Source of the DNA: Neostethus bicornis
Lineage: Eukaryota > Chordata > Actinopteri > Atheriniformes > Phallostethidae
NCBI GenBank assembly: GCA_902685375.1
Contig: LR738555.1
Coordinates: forward strand, 23,370,506 to 23,434,505
DNA: 64,000 nt
Direction of reading: 5' to 3'
Shown here: positions 21,801-31,172 of the stretch, piece by piece
How the letters are laid out: each line of letters opens with the position of its first letter
How positions within the stretch are numbered: the stretch's first letter is position 1
Translations under genes and position numbers: made by a program
Notes under the pieces: generated by a model
Database searches by the model: none
Told to the model about the DNA's origin: nothing
The model's input: only the letters and a program-made list of their open reading frames with translations

Positions 21801-24800
21801 CATTCCACCACCAAGTCTCTTTATCTATCTTCCTTCCAGATGACACACCAAGTACTCTCTTGCCTGTCTCCCTGATCACATTAGCTGTAGTTGTCCAGTC
21901 ATCTGGAAGCATCTCCTGCCCACCAAGAGCCTGTCTCAACTCCTTTATAAAGTTCAAGCAGCAGTCTTCCTTTTTCAGCTTCCACCATTTAGTCTTCTGC
22001 ACTCCCTTCATCTTCTTAAACTTCCTCACTGCTATGGTCATCTTACACACGACCATCCTGTGCTGTTTGGCTACACTGTCTCCTGCTACAACTTTGCAGT
22101 CACTGATCTCTTTCAGATTATACCGCCTACACAAAATGTAATCTACCTGTGTACTCCTTCCTCCACTCTTGTAAGTCACCCTGTGTTCCAGCCTTTTCTT
22201 GAAGAAAGTATTCACTACAGCCAATTCCATTCTTTTCGCAAAGTTGATCACCATCTGTCCTTCTGCATTCCTGTTCTGGATACCAAACCTGCCCATCACC
22301 TCCTCATCATCTCTGTTTCCTGCACCAACGTGGCCATTGAAGTCTGCTCCAATAACAACTCTCTCACTTCTAGGGATGCTCTGGATTGCCTCATCAAGGT
22401 CTGACCAAAATTTCTCTTTCTCCTCGACCTCACATCCTACCTGTGGCGCATACCCACAAAAAACGTTGAACATTACCCCTTCAATTTCTAGCTTGAGGCT
22501 CATCACCCTGTCTGACCTTCTTTTTACCTCCAGAACATTCCCAACTTACTTTTCCTTCACTATAACTCCTACACCATTCCTCTTCCTATCTACACCATGA
22601 TAGAACAACTTAAAACCTGCTCCCAGACTTCTAGCCTTGCTGCCTTTCCATCTAGTCTCCTGGACACACAGGATATTTACTTTTCTTCTCTCCATCATGT
22701 CAACTAACTCTCTACCTTTACCTGTCATAGTACCAACATTCAAAGTTCCTACCCTAAGTCCTAGACTCTTGAGATTTCTCTTCTCTCTCTGCCGATGTAC
22801 GCGTCTTCCGCCTCTTCTTCTTTGACCTCTTCTTCTTTGACCACCAGTAGTCCAATTTCCACCAGCACCCTGTTGATCAACAGCACCGATGGCGGTCGTT
22901 GTTAACCCGGGCCACGACCGATCCGGTATGGTATTTCTTGAACTGAGTTGCATATTTTACAAATTAAATTACAAACTTGTCTGGCCCTGTGAAAAAGTAA
23001 TTGCACCCTGAACCTAATAATGAATTGTGCCACCTTTGGCAGACATATTTGAAATCAAGCGTTTACAATAACTGGTGATGAGTCTTTCACAACACTTTGG
23101 AGGAATTTTGCCCAGCTCTTCTTTCGTGAATTGTTTCCATTCTGCAATATTAGAGCGTTTTCAAGCATGAACTGCCTGTTTAAGATCACACCACAGCATT
23201 TGGATAGGAATTAAATCCGGTCTTAGACTTGGCCACTCCAAAACCTTAATTTTGTTTATTTTTAGCCAGTCTAAGGTAGACCTGCTGGTGGGAGACCATC
23301 ACACTGCCACCACCATGCTTCACTGTTGATAGAGTGTTCTATTGATGGAATGCTGTGCCATTTTTTTTTTTGCCAGATGTAACGGACCGTACACCCCCAT
23401 TATGTTCAGCTTTTGACTCACCAGTCCACAGAATGTACTTCCAAAAGTCTTGAGGATCATCAAGATGTTTTTTTGGCAAAAGTTAGACAAGCCTTTGTGT
23501 TCTTTTTGGACAACAATTGTTTTCAGCCTCGAAACTCTGCCGTGGATGCCAGCTTTGGCCAGTGTTTTTCTCACAGTAGAGTCACGAACATTGACTCTAA
23601 CTGAGGCCAGCGAGGCCTGCAGTTCTTTTGAAATTTTTCTAAATTCTTTTGAGGCCTCCTGGATGAGTCGTCGTCGCACTCTTGGAGTAATTTTAGCAGG
23701 CCGATCCCTTTGGGGAGGATTTGCCGCTGTTCCCAGTTCTCTCCATTTGTGGATAATGTCTCTGACAGTTGTTTGCTGGAGCTCCAAAGCCTTGGAAATG
23801 GCTTTGTAACCTTTTCCAGACTGATAGATTTCGATTACTTTTTTTCGCGTCTCTGCTGTGTTCATGGTGGCATGATGCTCTGATCTCGTAGCCTACATCA
23901 CTTTGTCTGACACATTCCATTTAAGTACTTTCTTAATTCAACACTTGTGGTGGTAATCATTTGAAATTAAACTCAGCTTTCCTAAAATTGTGATTAATCA
24001 CAGTTATTTTGTGATTTAACAAAAGGGGACAATTACTTTTTCACAGGGCCAGACAAGTTTGTCATTTTTCTCCCACAATAAATAAAATCATCATTTAGAA
24101 ACTGCATTTTCTATTTTCTTGGGTTGTCTCTGCGTCATAATAAAATTGGTTTGATAATCTGAAACCTTTGGGTGTGATAAATACGCAAAAAACACAGAAA
24201 TCAAGAAAAGGGCAAATACTTTTTGACAGCACTGTATGTTAATGTTTATTCTTTCAGAGGTTGGATGCACACATGGAACGTGGCTAAAGTTCAACTCTAC
24301 TAACAGGTTTAGTTCAAAGTAAATATTAATGAGTTTATACATAACTAAATCTAATTTAATAGGAATAAAAGAAAAAGAGCAGATCTCATTCTTTTTTTTT
24401 TTTACCTTTCCAGGTTTCCCTTCACAGGCATATAGATTCCCCAGTAGTCCAAAGTGGCAACCTGAGAATTTCTCAGAGTATTTTTCTTGCAGACATTTGT
24501 CATCAACTGGATTTATGGAGGTAATGTAACTGTTGTTCACCACAGGCCGTCCCTCTGCCTCAGTTAGAACCAAAGGTATGAACTGAGGAGCAAATAAAGC
24601 TCTGATTAAAGAACTACTCTTTATTTAGACAAAAATTCAAATGAGAAAGCTTAACTTTTCCCTTCGTGCCTCATCATTAGTGTAATTTCTAAGTAACTAA
24701 AGAGTCTACTAAAGATGTGGAATGTATTTAATAAGAACAATTTACCTCAGCATTCATTCCAACAATCCTGGATGGAGCAGCTGCTGCACCAAGAATAAAA

Positions 24801-26265
24801 GCACCAGGCAATTCAAGCTCCTTAGAGATGGTGTTCATTTCGTATTCCTAAAAAAATACATTCAAATGTAAGACAAATTTTCACCTTCCTGCACTGTTTA
24901 TTTTGTTAAAACATATACCTTGTTCTTCTGAACCAAAGGAATCAGGTTGGGAACCCCTCCAACATCACTAACACGAGGACTTCCACATAGACCTTGAACA
25001 TCACATCAGAAGTACAAGTACAATAAAAATTCCAAGGGATATGCATCATTTCTGCTCTTTGTGCCTTGCAATAGTTTCGTTCTGTCGTCTTCCGCTCATC
25101 CGGGGCTGGTTCGCGGGGGTAACAAGCTCAGACGGGTAGCCCGGGCTTCTCTCACCCCGGCTGCATCCTCCAGCTCACCTGGAAGGTTCCAGAGGTGTTC
25201 CCCGGACCCGCTGTTTCACAGCGGGGCCGGGGTCTGCCTCTTGGTCTCCTCCCGGTGGGACGTGCCTGAAACACCTCACCAACGAGGCACTCGCGGGGCA
25301 TCCTGACCATATGCCCGAACCCCCTCATCTGGGTCCTCTCGACCTGGACACAAAGCTCCTCCCGGATGGCAGAGCTCCTCACCCGATCTCTAAGTGAGAG
25401 CCCAGCCACCCTGCGGAGGAAGCTCATTTCGGCCGCTAGTATCCGCAATCTCATTCTTTTGGTCACCACCCACAGCTGGTGACCATAGGTGAGGGTGGGA
25501 ACATAGATCAACTTGTAAATCGAGAGCTTTGCTTTTCGGCTCAGCTCTCTCGTTACCACGACGGACCGATGCAGCGTCCTAGTTATTGCTGACGCTGCAC
25601 CGATCCGCCTGTTGATCTCCCGCTCCATCTTCCCCCACTCGTGAACAAGACCCCGAGATACTTAAACTCCTCCACTTGGGGCAGGAATAGTGGACAATAG
25701 TGGGCATTTTAACGTGAAATAAAAGTTTAATGTCAAAATCCTCGAGGTTTACATGTAAACATGTTTCGTTTTGTCTTCTGAACCGCTTAGTCCTTAATAG
25801 GTTCGCGGGGGCTTTCTGGAGTCTGATTTAAAGCGAGAGGCAGGATACACCCTGAACAGGTCGCCAGTCTGTCGCGGGGCCACACTCACACAACCTTTCA
25901 CATACACACTCCTTCGTAGGGGCAATTTTATAGTGGTCAATCAACCAACATGCATGTTTTGGAGAAGGGAAGGAAACCAGAGTACCTGGTTAAAATAAGG
26001 TGGTTTGCATTCCTACCTTTGACTGGAAAATAAAATGGTTCTTTAGTGAGATCTGGGCATTCAACAATGTTCACCTGGACTTCTGCATAGTCGTTTCCAA
26101 GTCCTTTTTGCAGCACTGTAAAAAAGAATGTAATGCTTGTTATAAAAAACACGGTTGCAGTTTTTTTTTTTTTTTTATGTCAAAGCTGAAGTCCTTACCA
26201 TCTTTCAGCTCCTCCAAATCAGGAGTATGCAGCTTCACTTTTTCCATTTTGCTGGTATCTGTCAT
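18879..26265 (-). CDS. c11orf54: Ester hydrolase C11orf54 homologue (DUF1907/PTD012 family), complete
   Basis: Eight coding exons join cleanly: 26265-26199, 26115-26017, 24992-24919, 24847-24746, 24582-24406, 19486-19337, 19263-19147 and 19052-18879. All have AG/GT borders and matching phases, giving 319 aa (the human protein has 315). The protein starts MTDTSKMEKVKLHTPDLEEL; a second in-frame ATG at 26247 is a possible alternative start. Signature stretches include ECPDLTKEPFYFPVKGLCGS, LELPGAFILGA, EKYSEKFSGC, GGTFIIQNGKARIHVM and TTPDIVEYLGYF. The metal site HTH plus a later His (His270, His272, His282) in EHTHCFSHHGEGGHYY is intact. The family is a zinc-dependent hydrolase with esterase activity in vitro; its physiological substrate is unsettled. 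Intron 5 (19487-24405) is swollen by nested transposons. The start faces the divergent gene at 26716. Confidence 0.96.
19613..19800 (-). mobile_element. tRNA-related SINE inside the Tc1-like element
   Basis: The plus strand shows cctcatggggaaatttccat, gcaccgcactagaca and cggtgggaatcgaatcag-like B-box sequence with a reverse tRNA-like head near 19795. Flanking sequence on both sides belongs to the Tc1 inverted repeat, which supports insertion there. Related blocks occur at 46318-46540 and 52655-52800. Confidence 0.55.
19940..22965 (-). mobile_element. RTE-type LINE, nearly full length
   Basis: The element of about 3.0 kb is bounded by a perfect 17-bp target duplication, AAATTACAAACTTGTCT (19923-19939 and 22966-22982). 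On the minus strand, the 5' leader is followed by an endonuclease domain (RVGTLNVGTMTGKGRELVDM; CVQETRWKGSKARSLGAGFK; VIGADFNGHVGAGNRDDEEV; RSTQVDYILCRRYNLKEISD). Next come the reverse transcriptase (KSGKALGPDDIPVEVWKCLS; VFVDLEKAYDRVPREELWYC; MMFADDIVICSE, the FADD box) and the C-terminal domain. It ends in GAAGAAGAAG repeats. Three lesions are visible: an in-frame TAA near 22546, a one-base frameshift near 21655, and an 8-bp deletion near 20097 relative to the copy at 12226. It is a recent but inactive copy nested in the Tc1-like element. Confidence 0.95.
23017..23865 (-). pseudogene. Tc1-like transposase, decayed
   Basis: The N-terminal paired-like DNA-binding region is intact in frame (ETRKKVIEIYQSGKGYKAIS; VRDIIHKWRELGTAANPPQR). 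After LSNFCQK the frame shifts. In the shifted frame the catalytic-core sequence reads HLDDPQDFWKYILWTGESK, with Gly where Tc1 transposases have the first catalytic Asp. Downstream, VLEWPSLRPDLIPIQMLW still resembles the region of the second Asp, with later stops. It cannot encode an active enzyme. Confidence 0.85.
25075..25688 (-). mobile_element. LINE fragment, family B (intron 2 of c11orf54)
   Basis: The minus strand reads EREINRRIGAASAITRTLHR and EMSFLRRVAGLSLRDRVRSS, and ends at the family 3' terminus (cgttctgtcgtcttccgctc on the plus strand). 5'-truncated, frames broken. Confidence 0.85.
25760..25990 (-). mobile_element. tRNA-headed repeat fragment (3' part)
   Basis: It matches, on the minus strand, the 3' half of the repeat at 45948-46290 and 59489-59860: tgttggttgattgaccacta, aattgcccctacgaaggagt, and a gcgacagactggcgacctgt-like block. 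It ends within 30 bp of c11orf54 exon 2. Confidence 0.7.
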
Positions 26266-26715
26266 TACTGGAGGAGAACTCGTGAGATACACACTAAAAA
26301 CAAGGCAGAATTGAAAAAAAAAAAAAAGTGTCGAAGTTCAGTCAAAGATTAAAATAAGACAAGATAATTACTCTCATCGGAAACTACGTCACCATTTTAT
26401 TTTTTTAAGCCAAGTTAATTAAAAATGAACCCATAAACTTAAATAAAAAGTGGCAATACTCTCTAAAAACATATTTTAAAATATTTAAGCTTAATTATGC
26501 TGCAATTTTTTTGGCCTCTTTTGTCGGCTAGCTAGCGGAGATGAAACCGGAAGTAGAAAAAAAATGATCTTGGTCGTGTTTACGAAATTATTTCATCTTT
26601 GCCAAACACCGGCTTTCCAACATTTTATTTGTTCCATAGTTTTTATCATTACTCATCGTTCCACTTTTTTTTATTATTTAAATAATTTAGATTTTTATTA
26701 TTCTTTTTTTCAAAG
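26266..26715. promoter_or_regulatory. Bidirectional promoter region between c11orf54 and the divergent gene
   Basis: 450 bp separate the two start codons. An ETS consensus ACCGGAAGT lies at 26546-26554. No TATA box is evident for either direction. Untranslated leaders must lie here. Confidence 0.6.
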
Positions 26716-29700
26716 ATGGAGACATCGTCCGGATCCCTTGATCCAAGTGCTGATCTTTTTTATCCTGATAGCAGGTGAGAGTTTTGTTCATTCAGTTTGA
26801 AAACTCATTAGCTTAATCAACCAGTGTGACGATAAAATATTTAGAATTTAAATTGATTATATGGACATATTTGACTTATTTATTTACTATTTTAAAATTA
26901 TTGGCTGATCTTTTCAGCCTGTCATTTTTATTAGTAGTAGCTAACATGACAAATACTTTATTAATCCCGAGGGAAATTGGGAACATGTAGCTAGCATAAG
27001 AAGCTAGCATTCCCGCTGAGGCTAACGCTCCAAATTGATCTACTTTATTATCTGTCTTTAAATAATATATTGATACTCAAATGTATTATATTTCAATATA
27101 TTGATGTTATAAATTGATCTACGTTCCAACCCATACCATGGTAACCAGCTGTGGGTGGTGAGGAAAGAACGAGATCACGGATACAAGTAGCCGAAAGGAG
27201 CTTCCTCTGCAGGATGATTTGGCTCTTGTTCAGAGATTGAGTGAGGAGCTCAGAGTTGAGTAACTGCTCCTCTGAGTTGAGAGAAGCCAAATGGGGTGCT
27301 TCGGGCATCTGGTTGGGATGCTTTCCAAATGCCTTGGTGGTGAGGGTTTTTGAGAACATCCCACAGGTAGGAGACCTAGAGGCAGACCCCAGACCTGATG
27401 GAGAGACTTTGTGGCCAGGGAACACCTCTGGATCCTCCTGGGTGAGCTGGAAGATGCAGCCGGGGTGAGGGAAGCATGGGTTTTCCATTTGAGGTTGTTG
27501 CCCCCGCTACCAGGCCCCGGATAAGCAGAAGAACAGAATTTCTCAGTGTGAGATTATAAAATCTTTCGCAAATACAGTTGCTTTGTCGGAAAAAGTATTT
27601 ATTTTCTGCTATCCCTGCTAACATTGCTGTTGTTGACATGGCTGTTACACAATGTTATTTGGACAGAATTAGAATTTTCAAAACTCTTTTTCCGAGTTTT
27701 AACTGCTATGAAGACTTCTACGACCTCTTTAAGTTTGAACCTATAACGCGCATTGTTATGACATCTCAGGTTCCAGCGGTATATCTGAAGTGAACAAGTT
27801 AACTGCACTTTCATATTTGAAAAAAGAATTATAAAAGCTGACAAAATAGGTTTAGATGGGTTGATTTGATTCCTATTCAGGACACTTAGATGAGAATGAC
27901 GATATTGTTGTTATTATAAACAGCTACAGATAGTAGTTTCTACCATCCTAGTAAAAAAAATCTTGGGCTTCAAGATTTTTTGTAATGCAAAAATGTACGT
28001 TGGTTTAAAAAAGGTTATATCTACTTATCTTTCCTCAGTGGGGACAAGAAAGAGAGCACACCAACACTGGAGGAACATGACTTCTCAACGGTAAGGGAAT
28101 ATATTTTTTTTTTTACAACTATGTAAAATTGTCCTTTCTTTGTGGAGTTTGCATTTTCTCTCCATGTTTGTGTGGGTTTCCTCCGGGTACTCCCGTTTCC
28201 TCCCACCCTCGCATGCTAGGTTACCTGGCCGGTGCCAAAATTGCCCCTAGGAATGAGTGTGTGTGTGGATGGTTGTATGTGTGTGGCCCTGCGACAGGCT
28301 GAGTGGTAGTAAGCAATCATTTAAATCTATTCAAACAAAAATTTGCAGGAGCTTTTTGGGTATGGAATTGACTAACCCAAGTGTCATACCAACAGGAAGA
28401 GGAGCACCTGTTGGTGTCTAGAGGAGAAGACACCACAACAACATACGATCACAACAGGAACTCGCCCCTTTTTGGAGGTCTGTTCGATTCGAGTCAAAGT
28501 GAAGAGGAACACCACCACCAAGTTCATCAAGAAATTTTTGTCCGCAAAGTGAGACACACGGTAAGTACAAAGAGAAAAATTGTAGAGGAGAAAATTCTCC
28601 AAGTCTAAGAAAAACCAGAGGGTTGTGAAAATGTACCTACAGATAAACCAGAAGGACTGAAGAGAAAAGTTAGGCGTTTTCAGTGATTTTTTTTTTTTTT
28701 TTTTAAATCTTTTGTTCATGTTCATCTTGCGAAATTTTTCTGTTAAACTTTCTAGAAAAAAATGGATGTTCTTGATTTAAAATGTTTTCAGTGGTTTTCC
28801 TGAGAAATTTAGTCAATTAAGTTGTTTACGTTTGATTTCATTTTCTTTCATTGAAAACATGTATTTTGTAGCTCATGTACATATTTTCTATTTGTTTAAT
28901 TTATTTTGAAAATTTGTTTGCATGTTTTCCCCATGTTTGCGTGGGTTTTCTCCGGGTACTCCCGTTTCCTCCCACCCTCGCATGCTAGGTTAATTGGCTG
29001 GTGCCAAAATTGCCCCTAGGAATGAGTGTGTGTGTGGATGGTTGTATGTGTGTGGCCCTGTGACAGACTGAGTGGTAGTGAGCAATCATTTAAATCTATT
29101 CAAACAAAAATTTGCAGGAGCTTTTTGGGTATGGAATTGACTAACCCAAGTGTCATACCAACAGGAAGAGGAGCACCTGTTGGTGTGTAGAGGAGAAGGC
29201 ACTACAACAAAATATGATCACAACAGGAACTCGCCCCTTTTTGGAGGTCTGTTCGATTCCAGTCAAAATGAAGAGGAACACCACCACCAAGTTCATCAAG
29301 AAATTTTTGTCCGCAAAGTGAGACACACGGTAAGTACAAAGAGAAAAATTGTAGAGGAGAAAATTCTCCAAGTCTAAGAAAAACCAGAGGGTTGTGAAAA
29401 TGTACCCACAGATAAACCAGAAGGACTGAAGAGAAAAGTTAGGCGTTTTCAGTGATTTTTTTTTTTTTTTTTTTTAATCTTTTGTTCATGTTCATCTTGC
29501 GAAATTTTTCTGTTAAACTTTCTAGAAAAAAATGGATGTTCTTGATTTAAAATGTTTTCAGTGGTTTTCCTGAGAAATTTAGTCAATTGAGTTGTTTACG
29601 TTTGATTTCATTTTCTTTCATTGAAAACATGTATTTTGTTGCTCATGTACATATTTTCTATTTGTTTAATTTATTTTGAAAATTTGTTTGCGTCGGTTTC

Positions 29701-30176
29701 CTCCGGGTACTCCCGTTTCCTCCCACCCTCGCGTGCTAGGTTAATTGGCCGGTGCCAAAATTGTCCCTAGGAATGAGTGTGTGTGTGGATGGTTGTATGT
29801 GTGTGGCCCTGCGACAGGCTGAGTGGTAGTGAGCAATCATTTAAATCTATTCAAACAAAAATTTGCAGGAGCTTTTTGGGTATGGAATTGACTAACCCAA
29901 GTGTCATACCAACAGGAAGAGGAGCACCTGTTGGTGTGTACAGGAGAAGGCACTACAAGAAAATATGATGACAACAGGAACTCGCCCCTTTTTGGAGGTC
30001 TGTTCGATTCCTCTTCCAGTGACGAGGAACACCCAGTTCATCAAGAAATTTTTGTCCGCAAAGTCATCATGAAAAGAAAACTAGTAGAGGAGAAAATTCT
30101 CCTTGTCTCAGAAAAGGCAGAGGGTGGTGAAAATGTTTCACAAGGACTAAAGAGAAAAGTTAGGCGTTTTCAGTGA
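26716..30176 (+). CDS. Small acidic/basic protein gene with triplicated last exon, unrecognised
   Basis: Exons inferred from splice sites are 26716-26774 (METSSGSLDPSADLFYPDS), 28039-28090 (GDKKESTPTLEEHDFST), 28396-28560, 29165-29329 and 29916-30176. All junctions from exon 2 on are phase 0. Exons 3a and 3b (165 nt each) are tandem copies of the start of terminal exon 3c and carry strong donors (CACACG|GTAAGT), whereas 3c reads to a stop (GLKRKVRRFQ). Full inclusion gives 233 aa with three EEEHLLV...SPLFGGLFDSS...EEH...QEIFVRKV repeats. The product is acidic with a basic tail and has no membrane segment, probably nuclear. Human C11orf54 is head-to-head with TAF1D, so a TAF1D relationship is possible by position, but I cannot show it from sequence. 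Confidence 0.65.
27113..27530 (+). mobile_element. LINE fragment, family B (in intron 1 of the divergent gene)
   Basis: From gatctacgttccaaccc to cccggataagcagaagaac, it is the plus-strand 3' end of family B, strongly diverged. It covers the conserved gagctggaagatgcagccgg block. Confidence 0.75.
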
Positions 30177-30180
30177 TTTT
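28130..30180. repeat. Three tandem units of about 750-770 bp
   Basis: Each unit contains a fragment of the tRNA-headed repeat (tttcctccgggtactcccgt to a gtgtgtggccctg block), a short spacer with aaaatttgcaggagcttttt, and an exon 3 copy. The exon starts are at 28396, 29165 and 29916. The first two units are nearly identical to each other; the third is more diverged in the exon and its downstream flank. Confidence 0.95.
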
Positions 30181-30384
30181 TTTTTTTTTATATTTTGTTC
30201 AACTTGGAAATTTTTCTTTTAAAAACTGTTAGGAAAAAAATGGATGTTCTTGATTTAAAATGTTTTTAGTGGTTTCCCTGAGAAATTTAGTAGATTTGTT
30301 GTTTAGTTGTTTATGTTTGATTTCATTTTCTTACATTGAAAATATGTATTTTGTTGCTCATGTACATATTTTCTATTTGTTTAA

Positions 30385-30840
30385 TTTAATTTGAAAATCC
30401 TAAATCCTTGTTCATGTATATATTTTTCATTTGTTCAAATTAGTTTGAAAATCTTAAATCTTTGTTCATGTATATATTTTTCATTTGTTCAAATTAGTTT
30501 GAAAATCTTAAATCTTTGTTCATGTATATATTTTTCATTTGTTCAAATTAGTTTGAAAATCTTAAATCTTTGTTCATGTATATATTTTTCATTTGTTCAA
30601 ATTAGTTTGAAAATCTTAAATCTTTGTTCATGTATATATTTTTTATTTTTCAATTTATTTTGAAAATCCTAAACCCTTGTTCATGTATATATTTTTTATT
30701 TTTCAATTTATTTTGAAAATCCTAAACCCTTGTTCATGTATATATTTTTATTTGTTCAATATATATTTTGAAAATCTTAAATCCTTGTTCATGTATATAT
30801 TATTTATTTATAAATAAATTATTTTGAAAAATCTTAAACC
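30385..30840. repeat. Minisatellite, 54-bp unit
   Basis: A 54-bp unit (containing gttcatgtatatatttttca and aaattagtttgaaaatctta) repeats about five times almost perfectly from 30410 to 30630. Degenerate units continue to 30840. Because 54 is divisible by three it keeps a spurious open frame; I do not call it coding. Confidence 0.95.
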
Positions 30841-31172
30841 GGAAGTCTTTTGTTACATGTAGCTTTACAAATGATTTTTTTTCTATTTATTGTCAGCGGA
30901 AACTTTCTTTTAAAATATTCTCTTGTGATTTAGGGAGATTTAATCTAGTAACATAATCTGAATTTGTGTGTGTGTGAGCATGCCTGTGCGCGTGCGCGCG
31001 ATGACAACAAGCCAACGGTCGGTCATGTTACGTAAAAGGTACGTAACGGCACGGCAACACTCAGCAGGCGTTTAAACAGAGAAGCTGATCAACAACTACC
31101 CCAAAGTTTCTTCTTCCTTTAAAGCAGCGTGTCAACATCCATTCCGCGTGACATAGCTCTTACAGTAACAAG
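30838..31172 (+). promoter_or_regulatory. Upstream region of aspa
   Basis: It contains an ETS consensus ACCGGAAGT at 30838-30846, an alternating GT/CG run (30967-31001) that is unusually CpG-dense for the area, and two TACGTAA motifs around 31029-31045. The region directly precedes the aspa start codon. Confidence 0.5.

Larger units (their letters stand above)
19541..24234 (-). mobile_element. Tc1-like DNA transposon (with nested insertions)
   Basis: The ends are inverted: AGTGCCATGAAAAAGTATTT at 19541 and the complement of CAGTGCTGTCAAAAAGTATT at 24234. Both are flanked by TA (19539-19540 and 24235-24236), the Tc1/mariner target site. Long inverted repeats of about 200 bp continue inward, with a shared catcatttagaaactgcattt block and shared caaacttgtctggccctgtg sequence. 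Between them lies the decayed transposase (23017-23865). The left arm was later split by a SINE (19613-19800) and an RTE (19940-22965). It sits entirely in intron 5 of c11orf54. Confidence 0.85.

Noticed and set aside
23450..23809. 119-codon plus-strand frame
   Set aside because: Opposite strand of the Tc1 transposase.
28130..30180. CRISPR-like or satellite array
   Set aside because: Units of about 750 bp with exon content and a repeat fragment; vertebrate tandem duplication, not short direct repeats with unique spacers.
30391..30663. Open frame with five repeats of a Cys-containing 18-residue motif
   Set aside because: It is the translation of the 54-bp minisatellite; the unit is a multiple of three, so the frame stays open by chance.
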